From positions 1 to 64,000 of the forward strand of contig JAQWHD010000044.1 in assembly GCA_029237915.1 (NCBI GenBank): 64,000 nt of DNA. Direction: 5' to 3'. A program made the translations under genes and the position numbers. The notes below the pieces were generated by a model that saw only the letters and a list, made by a program, of their open reading frames with translations, did not search any database and was not told the DNA's origin. Each line of letters begins with the position of its first letter. Position 1 is the first letter of the stretch. Source of the DNA: Thalassotalea sp. (lineage in GTDB: Bacteria > Pseudomonadota > Gammaproteobacteria > Enterobacterales > Alteromonadaceae). This document shows, one piece after another, positions 9,106-18,778 of the stretch.

Positions 9106-10053
9106 ATGAATAAATTATCTGATGATATATTAAGCTCCAAGTTCCCTATTAAGCTTGATGGTTTAGTTGCCGACTGGCCTTTATTAACAGGAAAAAAAAC
9201 TGTAATTGAACAGTTAATAGATGACTGTAGTAATCAACAGATACATGCATTTGTAGCTGAGAAAGAAATTAACGGTCGGTATTTTTATAATCCAAATTTA
9301 AATGGATTTAACTTTACAAAAGTACCACTGAATATATTAACTGTATTAACACAGTTTTTGACTGAAAAAATAGAACAAAGTATTTATGTTGGCTCTGCGA
9401 ATATGGAGCAATTTTTTCCTAATTTAAAACAACAAAATAAACTTAAACTATTAGACAAATACAAACCAACAACAAGTATTTGGTTAGGTAATGAAAGTCG
9501 CATTGCAGCTCACCAAGATAGCCCTCTAAATATCGCATGTTGTATTCAAGGTAAACGCCGATTTACTTTATTTCCCCCTGAGCAGATTAGTAACTTATAT
9601 ATTGGTCCATTAGATAATACCCCTGCTGGCCAACCAATTAGTTTGGTTGATTTTGACCAACCTGATTTTATAAAACATCCTAAATTTAAAGAAGCGCTAA
9701 AGCATGCCTATATATTTGATCTTGAACCAGGCGACTCGCTTTTTATTCCAAGCATGTGGTGGCATCATGTTGAGGGTTTAGATCCCTTTAATGTACTCAT
9801 CAATTTTTGGTGGAAAGATATCCCAAGTTTTATGGGTGATCCTATGGACAGTTTTTTCCATACTCTTTTAAATATTAAAGAGCTACCACAACATGAAAAA
9901 AAAGCATGGCAGGCTTTATTTGAACATTATATATTTTCAAATGACACATGCTATTCTCATATACCGCAAGAATCACGCGGTGTATTAGCAAATATTGATG
10001 ATAATAAGGCCAGATACCTTAGAGCAATGTTACTACAAAAATTAAATCGATAA
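9106..10053 (+). CDS. Cupin-like (JmjC-type, cupin_8) domain protein
   Basis: A 315-residue protein of the cupin_8/JmjC-like group, probable Fe(II)/2-oxoglutarate oxygenases. The iron facial triad is visible as HQD in IAAHQDSPLNIACCIQG (about residues 137-139) and a distal histidine in FIPSMWWHHVEG. The pattern FTLFPPEQISNLY and INFWWKD is typical. It sits between SapC and the second halogenase, and its TAA overlaps the next start by one base (TAATG), so the two are translationally coupled. A hydroxylase acting on the same unknown substrate or protein as the halogenases is possible. Confidence 0.85.
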   Translation: MNKLSDDILSSKFPIKLDGLVADWPLLTGKKTVIEQLIDDCSNQQIHAFVAEKEINGRYFYNPNLNGFNFTKVPLNILTVLTQFLTEKIEQSIYVGSANMEQFFPNLKQQNKLKLLDKYKPTTSIWLGNESRIAAHQDSPLNIACCIQGKRRFTLFPPEQISNLYIGPLDNTPAGQPISLVDFDQPDFIKHPKFKEALKHAYIFDLEPGDSLFIPSMWWHHVEGLDPFNVLINFWWKDIPSFMGDPMDSFFHTLLNIKELPQHEKKAWQALFEHYIFSNDTCYSHIPQESRGVLANIDDNKARYLRAMLLQKLNR

Positions 10054-11552
10054 TGAGCATAAACATGAATACTAAGAAAGTTAAAAAAGTTGTAATTGCT
10101 GGCGGTGGTACTGCTGGCTGGATGACTGCAGCAGCATTAACTAAGCTACTAGGCAAAAACCTTGAAATAAGTCTCATCGAATCAGATGAAATACCAACAG
10201 TAGGTGTTGGCGAAGCTACGATTCCAACGTTAGTTTATTACCATCAATTATTAAACATCAACGAAGCTGACTTTTTAAAAGCAACACAAGGTACCTATAA
10301 ACTAGGTATAAATTTTGAACATTGGCATGATATTGATAAACATTATTTACATGCTTTTGGTGTTACCGGTAAAGATTGTTGGGCTGCAGGTTTTCAGCAC
10401 TTTTGGAAACGAGGTAGAGATCTAGGTATAGCTAAAGATTTTGGCAATTATTGTTTGGAGCAAGTAGCAGCTAAACAACAAAAGTTTGCCCATTTACCTA
10501 ATAATGGATTGAATTATGCCTACCATATAGATGCAGGTCTTTACGCCAAATTTTTACGTCAAATAAGTGAGCAGCATGGTATAAAGCGTATTTCAGGTAC
10601 TATCAATAAAGTTAACTTAGATTCATCGAATGGTCATATTCAATCATTAGATTTAAAAGATGGTAGTAACGTTGAAGGTGATTTATTTATCGACTGTACA
10701 GGCCAACGGGGCCTGTTAATCGAACAAGCATTACACACAGGATATGAAGACTGGTCTCACTGGTTACTCAACGACAGTGCTATAGCTGTGCAAACAAAAG
10801 CAGTAGAAGCCCCTCGTCCTTACACTCGTTCCATAGCTCATAAATTTGGCTGGCAGTGGCGTATTCCTCTACAAAATAGAGTAGGTAATGGCATAGTTTT
10901 TAGCAGTAAGCATGTCAGTGATGAAGAGGCTAAGCAGACGTTATTAAATAACCTCGAAGGGGAAATGATAACAGAGCCTAAGACCATTAAATTTAAAACG
11001 GGTACACGTCGACAGCATTGGAATAAAAACTGTATCGCAATAGGTTTATCTAGTGGTTTTTTAGAACCTCTAGAGTCAACTAGTATTCATCTAATTCAAC
11101 AATCAGTACTTAAACTGTTAAGGATCTTTCCGCAAAATGGGATTATTCAGCACGATATAGATGAATACAATCAACAAATGCGCTTCGAAGTAGAGAGTGT
11201 TCGTGATTTTATTATTCTACATTACAAAGTAACAGATAGAAGTGATTCAACTTATTGGTCACATTGTAAAAATTTAGACGTTCCAGCGTCATTAGCCCAT
11301 AAGATTGCCTTATTTAAAGACACAGGTAGGGTATTTCGAGTGAATAATGAATTATTCGATGATTCATGGATGCAGGTAATGATAGGACAAGGTTTGGAGC
11401 CTAAGAGTTATCACCCTATTGTGGATAATATGTCAGAGCAAGAGTTACAAAACTTTTTATCACACCTTGAAAATAACCTTAGCGGCATTGTCGGGCAGTT
11501 ACCTAGCCATGGAGCATTTTTGCAACAATTTTGCCCTGCTAATATCGGCTAA
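10053..11552 (+). CDS. Flavin-dependent tryptophan halogenase family protein (second copy)
   Basis: A 499-residue FAD-dependent halogenase superfamily protein. VIAGGGTAGW (residues 14-23) binds FAD, VGVGEATIPT follows, and TQGTYKLGINFEHW carries the candidate catalytic lysine. Unlike the first copy it keeps a full WxWxIP signature (GWQWRIPLQNR). SSGFLEPLESTSIHL matches the family C-terminal motif. Start overlaps the cupin stop (TAATG); a second in-frame ATG lies 12 bases on. The pair of divergent copies suggests distinct roles rather than redundancy. The cluster ends at a bidirectional terminator. Confidence 0.88.
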   Translation: MSINMNTKKVKKVVIAGGGTAGWMTAAALTKLLGKNLEISLIESDEIPTVGVGEATIPTLVYYHQLLNINEADFLKATQGTYKLGINFEHWHDIDKHYLHAFGVTGKDCWAAGFQHFWKRGRDLGIAKDFGNYCLEQVAAKQQKFAHLPNNGLNYAYHIDAGLYAKFLRQISEQHGIKRISGTINKVNLDSSNGHIQSLDLKDGSNVEGDLFIDCTGQRGLLIEQALHTGYEDWSHWLLNDSAIAVQTKAVEAPRPYTRSIAHKFGWQWRIPLQNRVGNGIVFSSKHVSDEEAKQTLLNNLEGEMITEPKTIKFKTGTRRQHWNKNCIAIGLSSGFLEPLESTSIHLIQQSVLKLLRIFPQNGIIQHDIDEYNQQMRFEVESVRDFIILHYKVTDRSDSTYWSHCKNLDVPASLAHKIALFKDTGRVFRVNNELFDDSWMQVMIGQGLEPKSYHPIVDNMSEQELQNFLSHLENNLSGIVGQLPSHGAFLQQFCPANIG

Positions 11553-11587
11553 TTAAAGTTATTGCTATAATTTGGCTACCTCATAAG

Positions 11588-11624
11588 AAAAAGACCATTC
11601 ATAATAATATGAATGGTCTTTTTT
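11588..11624. terminator. Bidirectional terminator between the second halogenase and the GH3 gene
   Basis: A perfect 15-bp stem (11588-11602 with 11609-11623), 6-base loop, with A-run and T-run on either side. Lies between convergent genes. Confidence 0.85.
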
Positions 11625-11648
11625 ATAACAGCAATACTAGATAGCTAT

Positions 11649-14231
11649 TTACTGACAGCTAATCATTGCAGTTTGGGCTCGGTTTGGTTGCAATTTAATT
11701 GTCGCAAATGACAACTTACCACTACCCGCCGTTGATAGTCCAAATGGTAATGTTACTCGCGCAAGGTTAACCCCTTGCTCTGCAAAACAGTTTAAATCAA
11801 CACTAAGCTCTTGCCACTGATTATCAGTAAAACTAGCAACTGCATCTGTAATATCAATGTTTTTTTGACAACCATCTTCATCACAGTACATTTCTAAGAA
11901 TAGTTTATCTGAGAATGCTTGTTCTTTACGTACTTGCACAGTAAGTGCCGATTTATTTTCAAGTTGTGCGCGCAAGTCTTCTGCAAAAATGCTTCTTAGA
12001 CTAACCATGCCCTTCTCGGTACCTCTAAAGGTAATAGTACGAGCATCTTCTTGAACATCCTTATCCATAGTTTTTAACTTGATACTTGCAAGCTCAATAA
12101 TAGAACTGTCAACACCTGAAGATTTTTCACCAGAAGTTAACGTCATTGCCCACGGCGCTTTAACTGCATGCTCAAATAACACCATAGCTTGGTCAGCATT
12201 TGCAGATTTAGCTACTGTCTCATCTAAGTCATCACCTAAAGTATTTTCTTCACCATAGGCTAAACCAAAACCATAAGGTAGTAGAGGTGAATATTCTGCA
12301 TCATTACGATTTACCACTGCTTGAATTGCAGTTTTTGGCCATGAAAAAGATAGCTTACCTTTAAAGTCGTGATTAATAGAACCATCGGCTTTAGTGAATA
12401 ACACTTCACTTACGCCAGTACCTTCACTACCAGGTAACCAAGCCGCGATAAACGCATCTGAAGCATTTAATTCAGCATTAACCCACATAGGACGACCAGA
12501 AATAAATACTGATACTACAGGTATGCCCTGAGCTTTTAATTTATTAAGTAGAGCTAAGTCTTTTTTATTACCACGTTGGTAATCTAGGTTATCAATATCG
12601 CCGATACCTTCTGCATAAGGTTCTTCACCAAAGACAACGACAGCAACATCTGGTTTTGTTTTAAAATCGCCATTAACGGCTAACTCAATATTACCACCAG
12701 CTGAATTAACAACTTGTTCAAAACCTTTATAAATCGAGCTGCCGCCAGGGAAATCAGCGTTGGTGTTACCCGTACCTTGCCAAGTAATAGACCAACCACC
12801 AGACTGTTTACCAATATTATCAGCACCATCACCTGCTACTAAGATATTAGCGTTAGGGTTTAATGGTAAAATATTACCTTTGTTTTTAAGAAGAACTAAC
12901 GATTCACGCACGGCTTGACGAGCTACATCACGATGAGCTTGTGCGCCAATCAATTGTGTTTTACCAGATAAAGCACGATTTACAGGACTTGGCTTATCAA
13001 AAATACCCGCACGTAGTTTTACACGTAAAATTCGGCTTACTGCATCGTCAATTCGAGCTTGTGGAATTTCTCCCGACTTAACTTGTGCAATAGTGTTTTC
13101 ATAAAGAGGCTTCCATGCATCGGTTGGTACCATGAAGATATCTAAACCAGCATTAACCGTTTGTGCACAATTCTCATTAGTACAACCTGGTATTTGTCCG
13201 TGGCCGTTCCAGTCACCAACAACAAAACCATCAAAGCCCATTTTATCTTTTAACACAGTCGTTAATAGGTATTTATTGCCATGGTTTTTCTCGCCATGCC
13301 AGCTATTAAATGAAGCCATAACCGATTGTGCGCCAGCAGATAAACCACCAACATAACCTTGACCATGGATATCAAATAACTCTTGCTCTGAGGCTAAGGT
13401 ATTACCTTGGTCATCACCATTTTCAGTACCGCCATCACCAATAAAATGTTTAATCGTAGAGATAACACGAGTGTCACCTAAAAAGTCTTTATTCGCATGA
13501 CCTTGTAAACCTTTTACGATTGAAGCTGAGTAGTTACGGACTATTTCTGGGTCTTCGGAGTAACCTTCATAAGTACGTCCCCAACGGTCGTCACGAACAA
13601 CAGCCACAGTTGGCGCAAAAACCCAATCAATACCAGTAACCATAACTTCTGTAGCAGTGATCTCAGCAACTTTTTCAATTAGGTCCGGATTATTCGCAGC
13701 ACCTAAACCAATATTGTGAGGAAATAATGTCGCGCCAATAACATTGTTGTGGCCATGTACCGCATCCGTTCCCCAAATTGTTGGAATGGTTGAACCATCA
13801 ATAGAGTCATCAATAGATGCTTGGTATAAATCTTCAGCTAATTTGATCCAGTCAGCCGGTGTTGCATGTTTATTATTTTCAGGGAAAGCACCACCACCAT
13901 TTAAAAATGAGCCGAAACCATATTTACGCATATCTTCAACTGTGATATCGCGAATTTCCGGTTGGATCATTTGCGCAACTTTTTGCTCAAGCGTCATACC
14001 AGATAGGATGTCCTTGATTTTTTGCTCAAGTACGGCATCTTTTTTGACTGGTAAGTCTAATACTGGCCAAATATCAATATTATGCTTTAACGTACCGGTT
14101 GCTTCTGTAGCTACCACATTATGATTTTCGGCTGATTGCTCTTGCGAACAACCAAGAGTTGCAAGCGTAATGCTCGATAACATCAAATATTTAGCATGCT
14201 TTGCTAAAAAATTTGTTTTAAGAACTTTCAT
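11649..14231 (-). CDS. Glycoside hydrolase family 3 beta-glucosidase, lipoprotein
   Basis: An 860-residue exo-beta-glucosidase of family GH3, cutting terminal glucose from beta-linked oligoglucosides. The N-terminus carries a lipobox (LATLGC), so the enzyme is probably lipid-anchored and faces the periplasm or outside. The TIM barrel has KHFIGDG and the nucleophile Asp in FDGFVVGDWNGHG (residue 340). The GH3_C domain (LVLLKN, then VVVFGEEPYAEG) follows, and an extra C-terminal beta domain of about 170 residues ends the protein. The start at 14231 is chosen because AGGGAA precedes it and the lipoprotein signal begins there; an in-frame start 123 bases upstream overlaps the transporter gene. 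It lies 28 bases after the GluP-type transporter and is co-transcribed. Confidence 0.92.
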   Translation of the reverse strand: MKVLKTNFLAKHAKYLMLSSITLATLGCSQEQSAENHNVVATEATGTLKHNIDIWPVLDLPVKKDAVLEQKIKDILSGMTLEQKVAQMIQPEIRDITVEDMRKYGFGSFLNGGGAFPENNKHATPADWIKLAEDLYQASIDDSIDGSTIPTIWGTDAVHGHNNVIGATLFPHNIGLGAANNPDLIEKVAEITATEVMVTGIDWVFAPTVAVVRDDRWGRTYEGYSEDPEIVRNYSASIVKGLQGHANKDFLGDTRVISTIKHFIGDGGTENGDDQGNTLASEQELFDIHGQGYVGGLSAGAQSVMASFNSWHGEKNHGNKYLLTTVLKDKMGFDGFVVGDWNGHGQIPGCTNENCAQTVNAGLDIFMVPTDAWKPLYENTIAQVKSGEIPQARIDDAVSRILRVKLRAGIFDKPSPVNRALSGKTQLIGAQAHRDVARQAVRESLVLLKNKGNILPLNPNANILVAGDGADNIGKQSGGWSITWQGTGNTNADFPGGSSIYKGFEQVVNSAGGNIELAVNGDFKTKPDVAVVVFGEEPYAEGIGDIDNLDYQRGNKKDLALLNKLKAQGIPVVSVFISGRPMWVNAELNASDAFIAAWLPGSEGTGVSEVLFTKADGSINHDFKGKLSFSWPKTAIQAVVNRNDAEYSPLLPYGFGLAYGEENTLGDDLDETVAKSANADQAMVLFEHAVKAPWAMTLTSGEKSSGVDSSIIELASIKLKTMDKDVQEDARTITFRGTEKGMVSLRSIFAEDLRAQLENKSALTVQVRKEQAFSDKLFLEMYCDEDGCQKNIDITDAVASFTDNQWQELSVDLNCFAEQGVNLARVTLPFGLSTAGSGKLSFATIKLQPNRAQTAMISCQ

Positions 14232-14259
14232 TATATTTCCCTGAATATACTTTATTAAT

Positions 14260-15519
14260 TTATTTATTAATTGGTTTTGGCTTTGAACCAACCAGACCGT
14301 AGTAAGCAATAAATGCATAACAAATGATCGGTAAAAAGAATGATGCTTGCACACCCATTGAATCGGCTAAAAAGCCTTGTAAAACTGGTACTAATGCACC
14401 ACCGACAATCGCCATACATAAAATACCTGACCCTTGTGATGTATGCTTACCTAAACCAATAACAGCCAAACTAAAGATAGTTGGAAACATAATTGAGTTA
14501 GCCAAACCAACTAATAAGATAGACCACATAGCTAAAGCGCCAGAACCGAATATAGCCATTAAAATAAGGACACAAGCAGCTACCGCATTAAAGGCCAATA
14601 CTTTACCTGCAGCAATTTTTTGCATAACGCCAGCACCAATAAAGCGACCAACCATAGCACCACCCCAGTAATAGGTTAAGTATGTTGCAGCTTCAGATTC
14701 AGCAAGACCTGCAATATCAGGGTCACCAAAAAAGTTAACTAAAAAACTACCTATCGATACTTCAGCGCCTACATATACAAAGATACCTACAGCACCTAAA
14801 ACAAGATGTGAGTAGTTCCAAGCACTGCCATCTACCTGTTGTTTTTCTTCTTCAGTTTCTTCTTCTGCTGCGATATGAGGAAGCTTTAACAAAGCAAAAA
14901 CTGCAGCTAAAATTAATAACATTGCCGCTAATGCTACATATGGCATTTGAACTGAGGCGGCTTTTTCTTGTGCAGACAAACCTTCAACGGCTTCATTTAA
15001 AATAAACAACGCACCTAAATAAGGAGCTACCGTTGTACCTAATGAATTAAATGCTTGCGTCATAGTTAAACGAGAAGACGCAGTTTTAGGGCTACCTAAG
15101 CTACTTACATAAGGGTTAGCTGAAACTTGTAATAAGGTAATACCCGAAGCTAAAACAAATAAGGAAACTAAAAAAACAGGGTAACTATGCATTGATGCAG
15201 CAGGATAAAAACCTAAACAACCAATAGCCGCAATAACTAAACCAATGACAATACCGCGTTGGAAACCAAAGTTTTTAACGACTTTTCCGGCTGGAATTGA
15301 AACGATAAAATAAGCACCAAAGAAACAAAATTGCACTAACATTGCTTGCGCATAGCTTAAGTCGAAAATACCTTTTAAATGTGGGATTAGAATATCGTTT
15401 AAGCAGGTAATGAAGCCCCACATAAAAAATAATGACGTTAACGATGTTAACGCGAACGAATAGTTACCAGAAGGTTCCGATGTATGAGAGCCTTGTTGTG
15501 CGAAGTTTGCACCAGCCAT
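14260..15519 (-). CDS. GluP/FucP-type sugar MFS transporter
   Basis: A 419-residue, 12-helix inner-membrane sugar:H+ symporter of the FucP/GluP branch (glucose/galactose or fucose uptake). Diagnostic pieces are [21 protein letters not shown] at the first helix, [22 protein letters not shown] and [19 protein letters not shown] charged run ([11 protein letters not shown]) marks the central cytoplasmic loop. It precedes the GH3 gene in one operon, so it probably brings in the glucose released by the lipoprotein glucosidase. Its start faces the GH1 gene across 295 bases with a LacI-type operator. Confidence 0.9.
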   Translation of the reverse strand: MAGANFAQQGSHTSEPSGNYSFALTSLTSLFFMWGFITCLNDILIPHLKGIFDLSYAQAMLVQFCFFGAYFIVSIPAGKVVKNFGFQRGIVIGLVIAAIGCLGFYPAASMHSYPVFLVSLFVLASGITLLQVSANPYVSSLGSPKTASSRLTMTQAFNSLGTTVAPYLGALFILNEAVEGLSAQEKAASVQMPYVALAAMLLILAAVFALLKLPHIAAEEETEEEKQQVDGSAWNYSHLVLGAVGIFVYVGAEVSIGSFLVNFFGDPDIAGLAESEAATYLTYYWGGAMVGRFIGAGVMQKIAAGKVLAFNAVAACVLILMAIFGSGALAMWSILLVGLANSIMFPTIFSLAVIGLGKHTSQGSGILCMAIVGGALVPVLQGFLADSMGVQASFFLPIICYAFIAYYGLVGSKPKPINK

Positions 15520-15673
15520 AAATTTTTCCTTTGTTTTTATGAATCGCTTAAAAAAGTGTATTTATAAAGCGAGTCTATAAATATCAATTTGTCAGTTGTA
15601 TATTTTAGTTACATTGAAATTATATTTTGTTGTATTTTTGTAGTATTAATGTTGTCCAAAATCACCAATGTTG

Positions 15674-15721
15674 TTGACCTTTAAATAATTAAACGTTAAC
15701 CTGCCAATGTAAGCACTTACA
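15674..15721 (+). promoter_or_regulatory. Promoter and LacI-type operator of the GH1-transporter-LacI operon
   Basis: TTGACC (15674-15679), 17 bases, TAACCT (15697-15702), then the palindrome TGTAAGCACTTACA (15708-15721). The -35 region shares GTTGACCT with the receptor promoter at 3389. It lies in the 295-base divergent region between the GluP-type transporter and GH1 genes and could act on both. Confidence 0.7.
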
Positions 15722-15814
15722 TTTATAACATATATTAGCCTCAGAGCAAGAAAAAAATTACAATAGTAGCGCAACTTAATAACCAATGAATAATAACAGG
15801 ACATACTGTCTAAC

Positions 15815-17143
15815 ATGAAAATTACACTACCAACTAACTCGAAGATGCTAAAGAAAGACTTTCTTTATGGCGTTGCCACCGCATCGTTTCAAATTGAAGG
15901 TGGTATCAATGATCGCCTACCTTGTATCTGGGATACTTTTTGCGCGAAGGAAGGTAAAATTTCAGATAAAAGTGACGGTAGTGTCGCTTGTGACCATTAT
16001 TCATTGTGGCAAGATGATATCGAATTAATAGATTCATTAGGCGTTGACGCATACCGATTATCAATTTCTTGGCCGAGAGTAATGAATCAAGACGGGAGTG
16101 CCAACCAGCAAGGTATCGATTTTTACATCAACTTATTAGATGGTTTGATTGCCAAAGGTATTAAACCGTTCGTTACTCTTTATCATTGGGATTTACCACA
16201 ACACCTTGAAGATCAAGGCGGCTGGTTAAACCGTGAAACTGCCTATAAATTTAAAGAATATGCCGATTTAATTACTAAAGCGCTAGGCGATAGAGTTCAC
16301 TCTTACGCTACCTTTAATGAACCATTTTGTAGTGCATTTTTAGGCTATGAAGTTGGTGTACATGCACCCGGTTTGGTTGGTAAAGAGTACGGCCGTAAAG
16401 CTGCACATCATATTTTATTAGCTCATGGCCTAGCTCTAGATGTTATTAATAAAAACTCTCCGAGTAGTATGAATGGCATAGTATTAAACTTTACCCCTGC
16501 ATACCCTTTAACAGACTCAGCTGAAGATTTAGCTGCAGCCAAATTTGCTGATGATTATAATAATCAATGGTATATAAAACCATTATTTGATGGCTGTTAC
16601 CCAGATACTATCAACCTGTTAGACGATGCCCATAAACCCGATATTTTAGATGGCGACATGGATATTATCTGTAAAAAAATGGACTTTTTAGGTGTCAACT
16701 TTTACACCAGAGAGGTTTTTCGCAGCGATGCTAACGAACCATTTATGGTTGTACCACCAAAAGATGTCCCTGTTACCGATATGGGGTGGGAAATATATCC
16801 ACAAGCCTTTACTGATTTATTAACTAAATTAAATAGTCTTTACAGCTTGCCTCCGGTTTACATTACAGAAAACGGTTGTGCCTTGCCTGATACTATTGAT
16901 GATAATGTGGTCAATGATGTAAACCGTATCGAGTATTACAATAGCCACCTCAATGCCTTAAACAACGCGATTGAACAAGGTGTCGATGTTAGAGGTTATT
17001 TTGCTTGGAGCTTAATGGACAATTTCGAGTGGGCTCTTGGTTACAGTAAACGCTTTGGCATTGTTTATGTAGACTATGAAACACAGAAGCGTACAATCAA
17101 GGCGAGCGGCGAAGCGTATAAAGAATTAATTAGTCACCGATAA
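15815..17143 (+). CDS. Glycoside hydrolase family 1 beta-glucosidase
   Basis: A 442-residue cytoplasmic GH1 enzyme (no signal peptide) that hydrolyses beta-glucosides such as cellobiose. The N-terminal FLYGVATASFQIEGG signature is present. The acid/base Glu is residue 169 in TFNEPFC and the nucleophile Glu is residue 352 in YITENGC. WSLMDNFEWALGYSKRFGIVYVDY near the end is a full GH1 C-terminal block. It is first in an operon with a GPH transporter and a LacI regulator, behind a LacI-type operator. The division of labour is likely that the transporter imports a disaccharide which GH1 splits. Confidence 0.95.
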   Translation: MKITLPTNSKMLKKDFLYGVATASFQIEGGINDRLPCIWDTFCAKEGKISDKSDGSVACDHYSLWQDDIELIDSLGVDAYRLSISWPRVMNQDGSANQQGIDFYINLLDGLIAKGIKPFVTLYHWDLPQHLEDQGGWLNRETAYKFKEYADLITKALGDRVHSYATFNEPFCSAFLGYEVGVHAPGLVGKEYGRKAAHHILLAHGLALDVINKNSPSSMNGIVLNFTPAYPLTDSAEDLAAAKFADDYNNQWYIKPLFDGCYPDTINLLDDAHKPDILDGDMDIICKKMDFLGVNFYTREVFRSDANEPFMVVPPKDVPVTDMGWEIYPQAFTDLLTKLNSLYSLPPVYITENGCALPDTIDDNVVNDVNRIEYYNSHLNALNNAIEQGVDVRGYFAWSLMDNFEWALGYSKRFGIVYVDYETQKRTIKASGEAYKELISHR

Positions 17144-17220
17144 ACACATATATCAAGTTGATTAAATTGCGATAACAATTTGACCGTTAATAAAACTATA
17201 ATAAAAAGACGATAATCAAT

Positions 17221-18750
17221 ATGACTACGAAACTCCCGTTTTATGAAAAAGTTGGCTACGCTATGGGTGACGCAGCCGCAAACTTAGTATGGCGTGGTGC
17301 CCTAGCCTATTTAGCTGTTTTTTATACTGATACTTTCGGTATCAGTGCAGCAGCGGCTGCAATGTTATTCTTAGTTGTACGCTTATCTGACGGTGTTACC
17401 GATATTATTATGGGTATGATTGCGGATAGAACATCCACTAAATGGGGCAAGTTTCGCCCTTGGATTTTGTGGTCAACCCCTTTCCTTGCGCTCTTTATGG
17501 TGTTGTGTTTTACCACACCTGACTTTAGTGAAACCAATAAATTAATTTATGCCTATGCAACCTACATAGGCTTAACTTTAGCCTATACGGTTAACAATGT
17601 GCCCTACTCAGCCTTAATGGGCGTTATGACGCCTAGCGACACCGAACGTACAAGTTTATCTGGTTTTAGGTTCGCTGGTGCATTTGCCGGTGGTTTGTTG
17701 GTTATGGGCTTTCTTCCTGATTTAGTCGCATATTTAGGTGATGGTAATGATGCGCTTGGTTACCAATATACTATGTATGCTTTTGCAGCTTTATTAATCG
17801 TTTTAATGCTAATAACTTTTGCAACAACGAAAGAAAGAGTTGTGCCGACAATTGATGACGGTAGTGATCTAAAAAGTGAAGTTAAAGACTTAACTAAAAA
17901 CCTGCCTTTCATTATTATTCCATTACTGTCGATTACTTTATTCTTTTATTATCGAGAGCTGTATAGCGGTCTATTTTTTACCCTAGTTATGATTGCGATG
18001 TGGTTTTTGATAAAACGCTTGTTAGCCAACCCATCAGATAAATTAACTGGTACACAAAGGGATATGGTTGACTTATTAACCAATAAACCATGGCTGATAT
18101 TATTAGGAATTGGTTTTTTAACCATGATGTTTAATGGCATTAAATATGGTGTTATTGCTTATTATTTTAAATATCATGTCGGTGATGAATTAATGGCTGG
18201 TAAGTATTTTATCGGTTTATTAATCGTTTCTATTCTAGGGGCCTTATCGACTAGCTATTTATCTAAAAAATTCGGTAAAAAACCTTTATTTATAGCAGCA
18301 CTTTTAATTAGTGCAATTTTAACCATTGCCTTTTATTGGGTGCCACAAGGTAATATTACCGCCATATTTATATTAGGTTGCAGTACAGAGTTTTTCTCAG
18401 CTATTATGCCTACGCTATTTTTTACCATGCTAGGCGATTCAGCAGATTACTCTGAGTGGAAAAATGGCCGCAGAGCAACTGGCTTAATTTATAGTGCAGG
18501 CACCTTTATCCAAAAAACTGGTGGCGGCTTTGCTGGGGCATTAGTATTAATCGTTTTAGCAGGTTATGGCTATGATGGTATGGACGAAAGTACCATTGCT
18601 GCATCATTACCTGGTATGCAATTATTGATGAGTTGGATACCCGCAGGCTTCGCTATTTTAGCGGCAATATTGATGATGTATTACCCATTATCAACCCAAC
18701 AAAACAAACAAATGAGTGATGATTTAGTTCAACGAAGAAGTGCTGAATAA
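17221..18750 (+). CDS. GPH-family (MelB-like) glycoside:cation symporter, first copy
   Basis: A 509-residue, 12-helix inner-membrane transporter of the glycoside-pentoside-hexuronide family. The hallmark EKVGYAMGDAAANLVW N-terminus, the RLSDGVTDIIMGMIADRT block with ion-coupling acidic residues, and KWGKFRPW are all visible. The middle (about residues 215-275) has an extra helical insert not usual in short members. It lies 77 bases after GH1 and 28 bases before the LacI gene, so it belongs to that operon and probably imports a beta-disaccharide such as cellobiose. The exact substrate cannot be read from sequence. Confidence 0.9.
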   Translation: MTTKLPFYEKVGYAMGDAAANLVWRGALAYLAVFYTDTFGISAAAAAMLFLVVRLSDGVTDIIMGMIADRTSTKWGKFRPWILWSTPFLALFMVLCFTTPDFSETNKLIYAYATYIGLTLAYTVNNVPYSALMGVMTPSDTERTSLSGFRFAGAFAGGLLVMGFLPDLVAYLGDGNDALGYQYTMYAFAALLIVLMLITFATTKERVVPTIDDGSDLKSEVKDLTKNLPFIIIPLLSITLFFYYRELYSGLFFTLVMIAMWFLIKRLLANPSDKLTGTQRDMVDLLTNKPWLILLGIGFLTMMFNGIKYGVIAYYFKYHVGDELMAGKYFIGLLIVSILGALSTSYLSKKFGKKPLFIAALLISAILTIAFYWVPQGNITAIFILGCSTEFFSAIMPTLFFTMLGDSADYSEWKNGRRATGLIYSAGTFIQKTGGGFAGALVLIVLAGYGYDGMDESTIAASLPGMQLLMSWIPAGFAILAAILMMYYPLSTQQNKQMSDDLVQRRSAE

Positions 18751-18778
18751 TAATCAATTGATTTAATAAAGGAATATA

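Noticed and set aside
11649-14354. Upstream start of the GH3 gene at 14354
   Set aside because: It would overlap the transporter gene by 95 bases and put 41 residues before a proper lipoprotein signal that has its own ribosome site.
14324-14671. Open frames on the opposite strand inside the transporter and GH3 genes
   Set aside because: They are antisense shadows with no ribosome site, no family match and poor composition.
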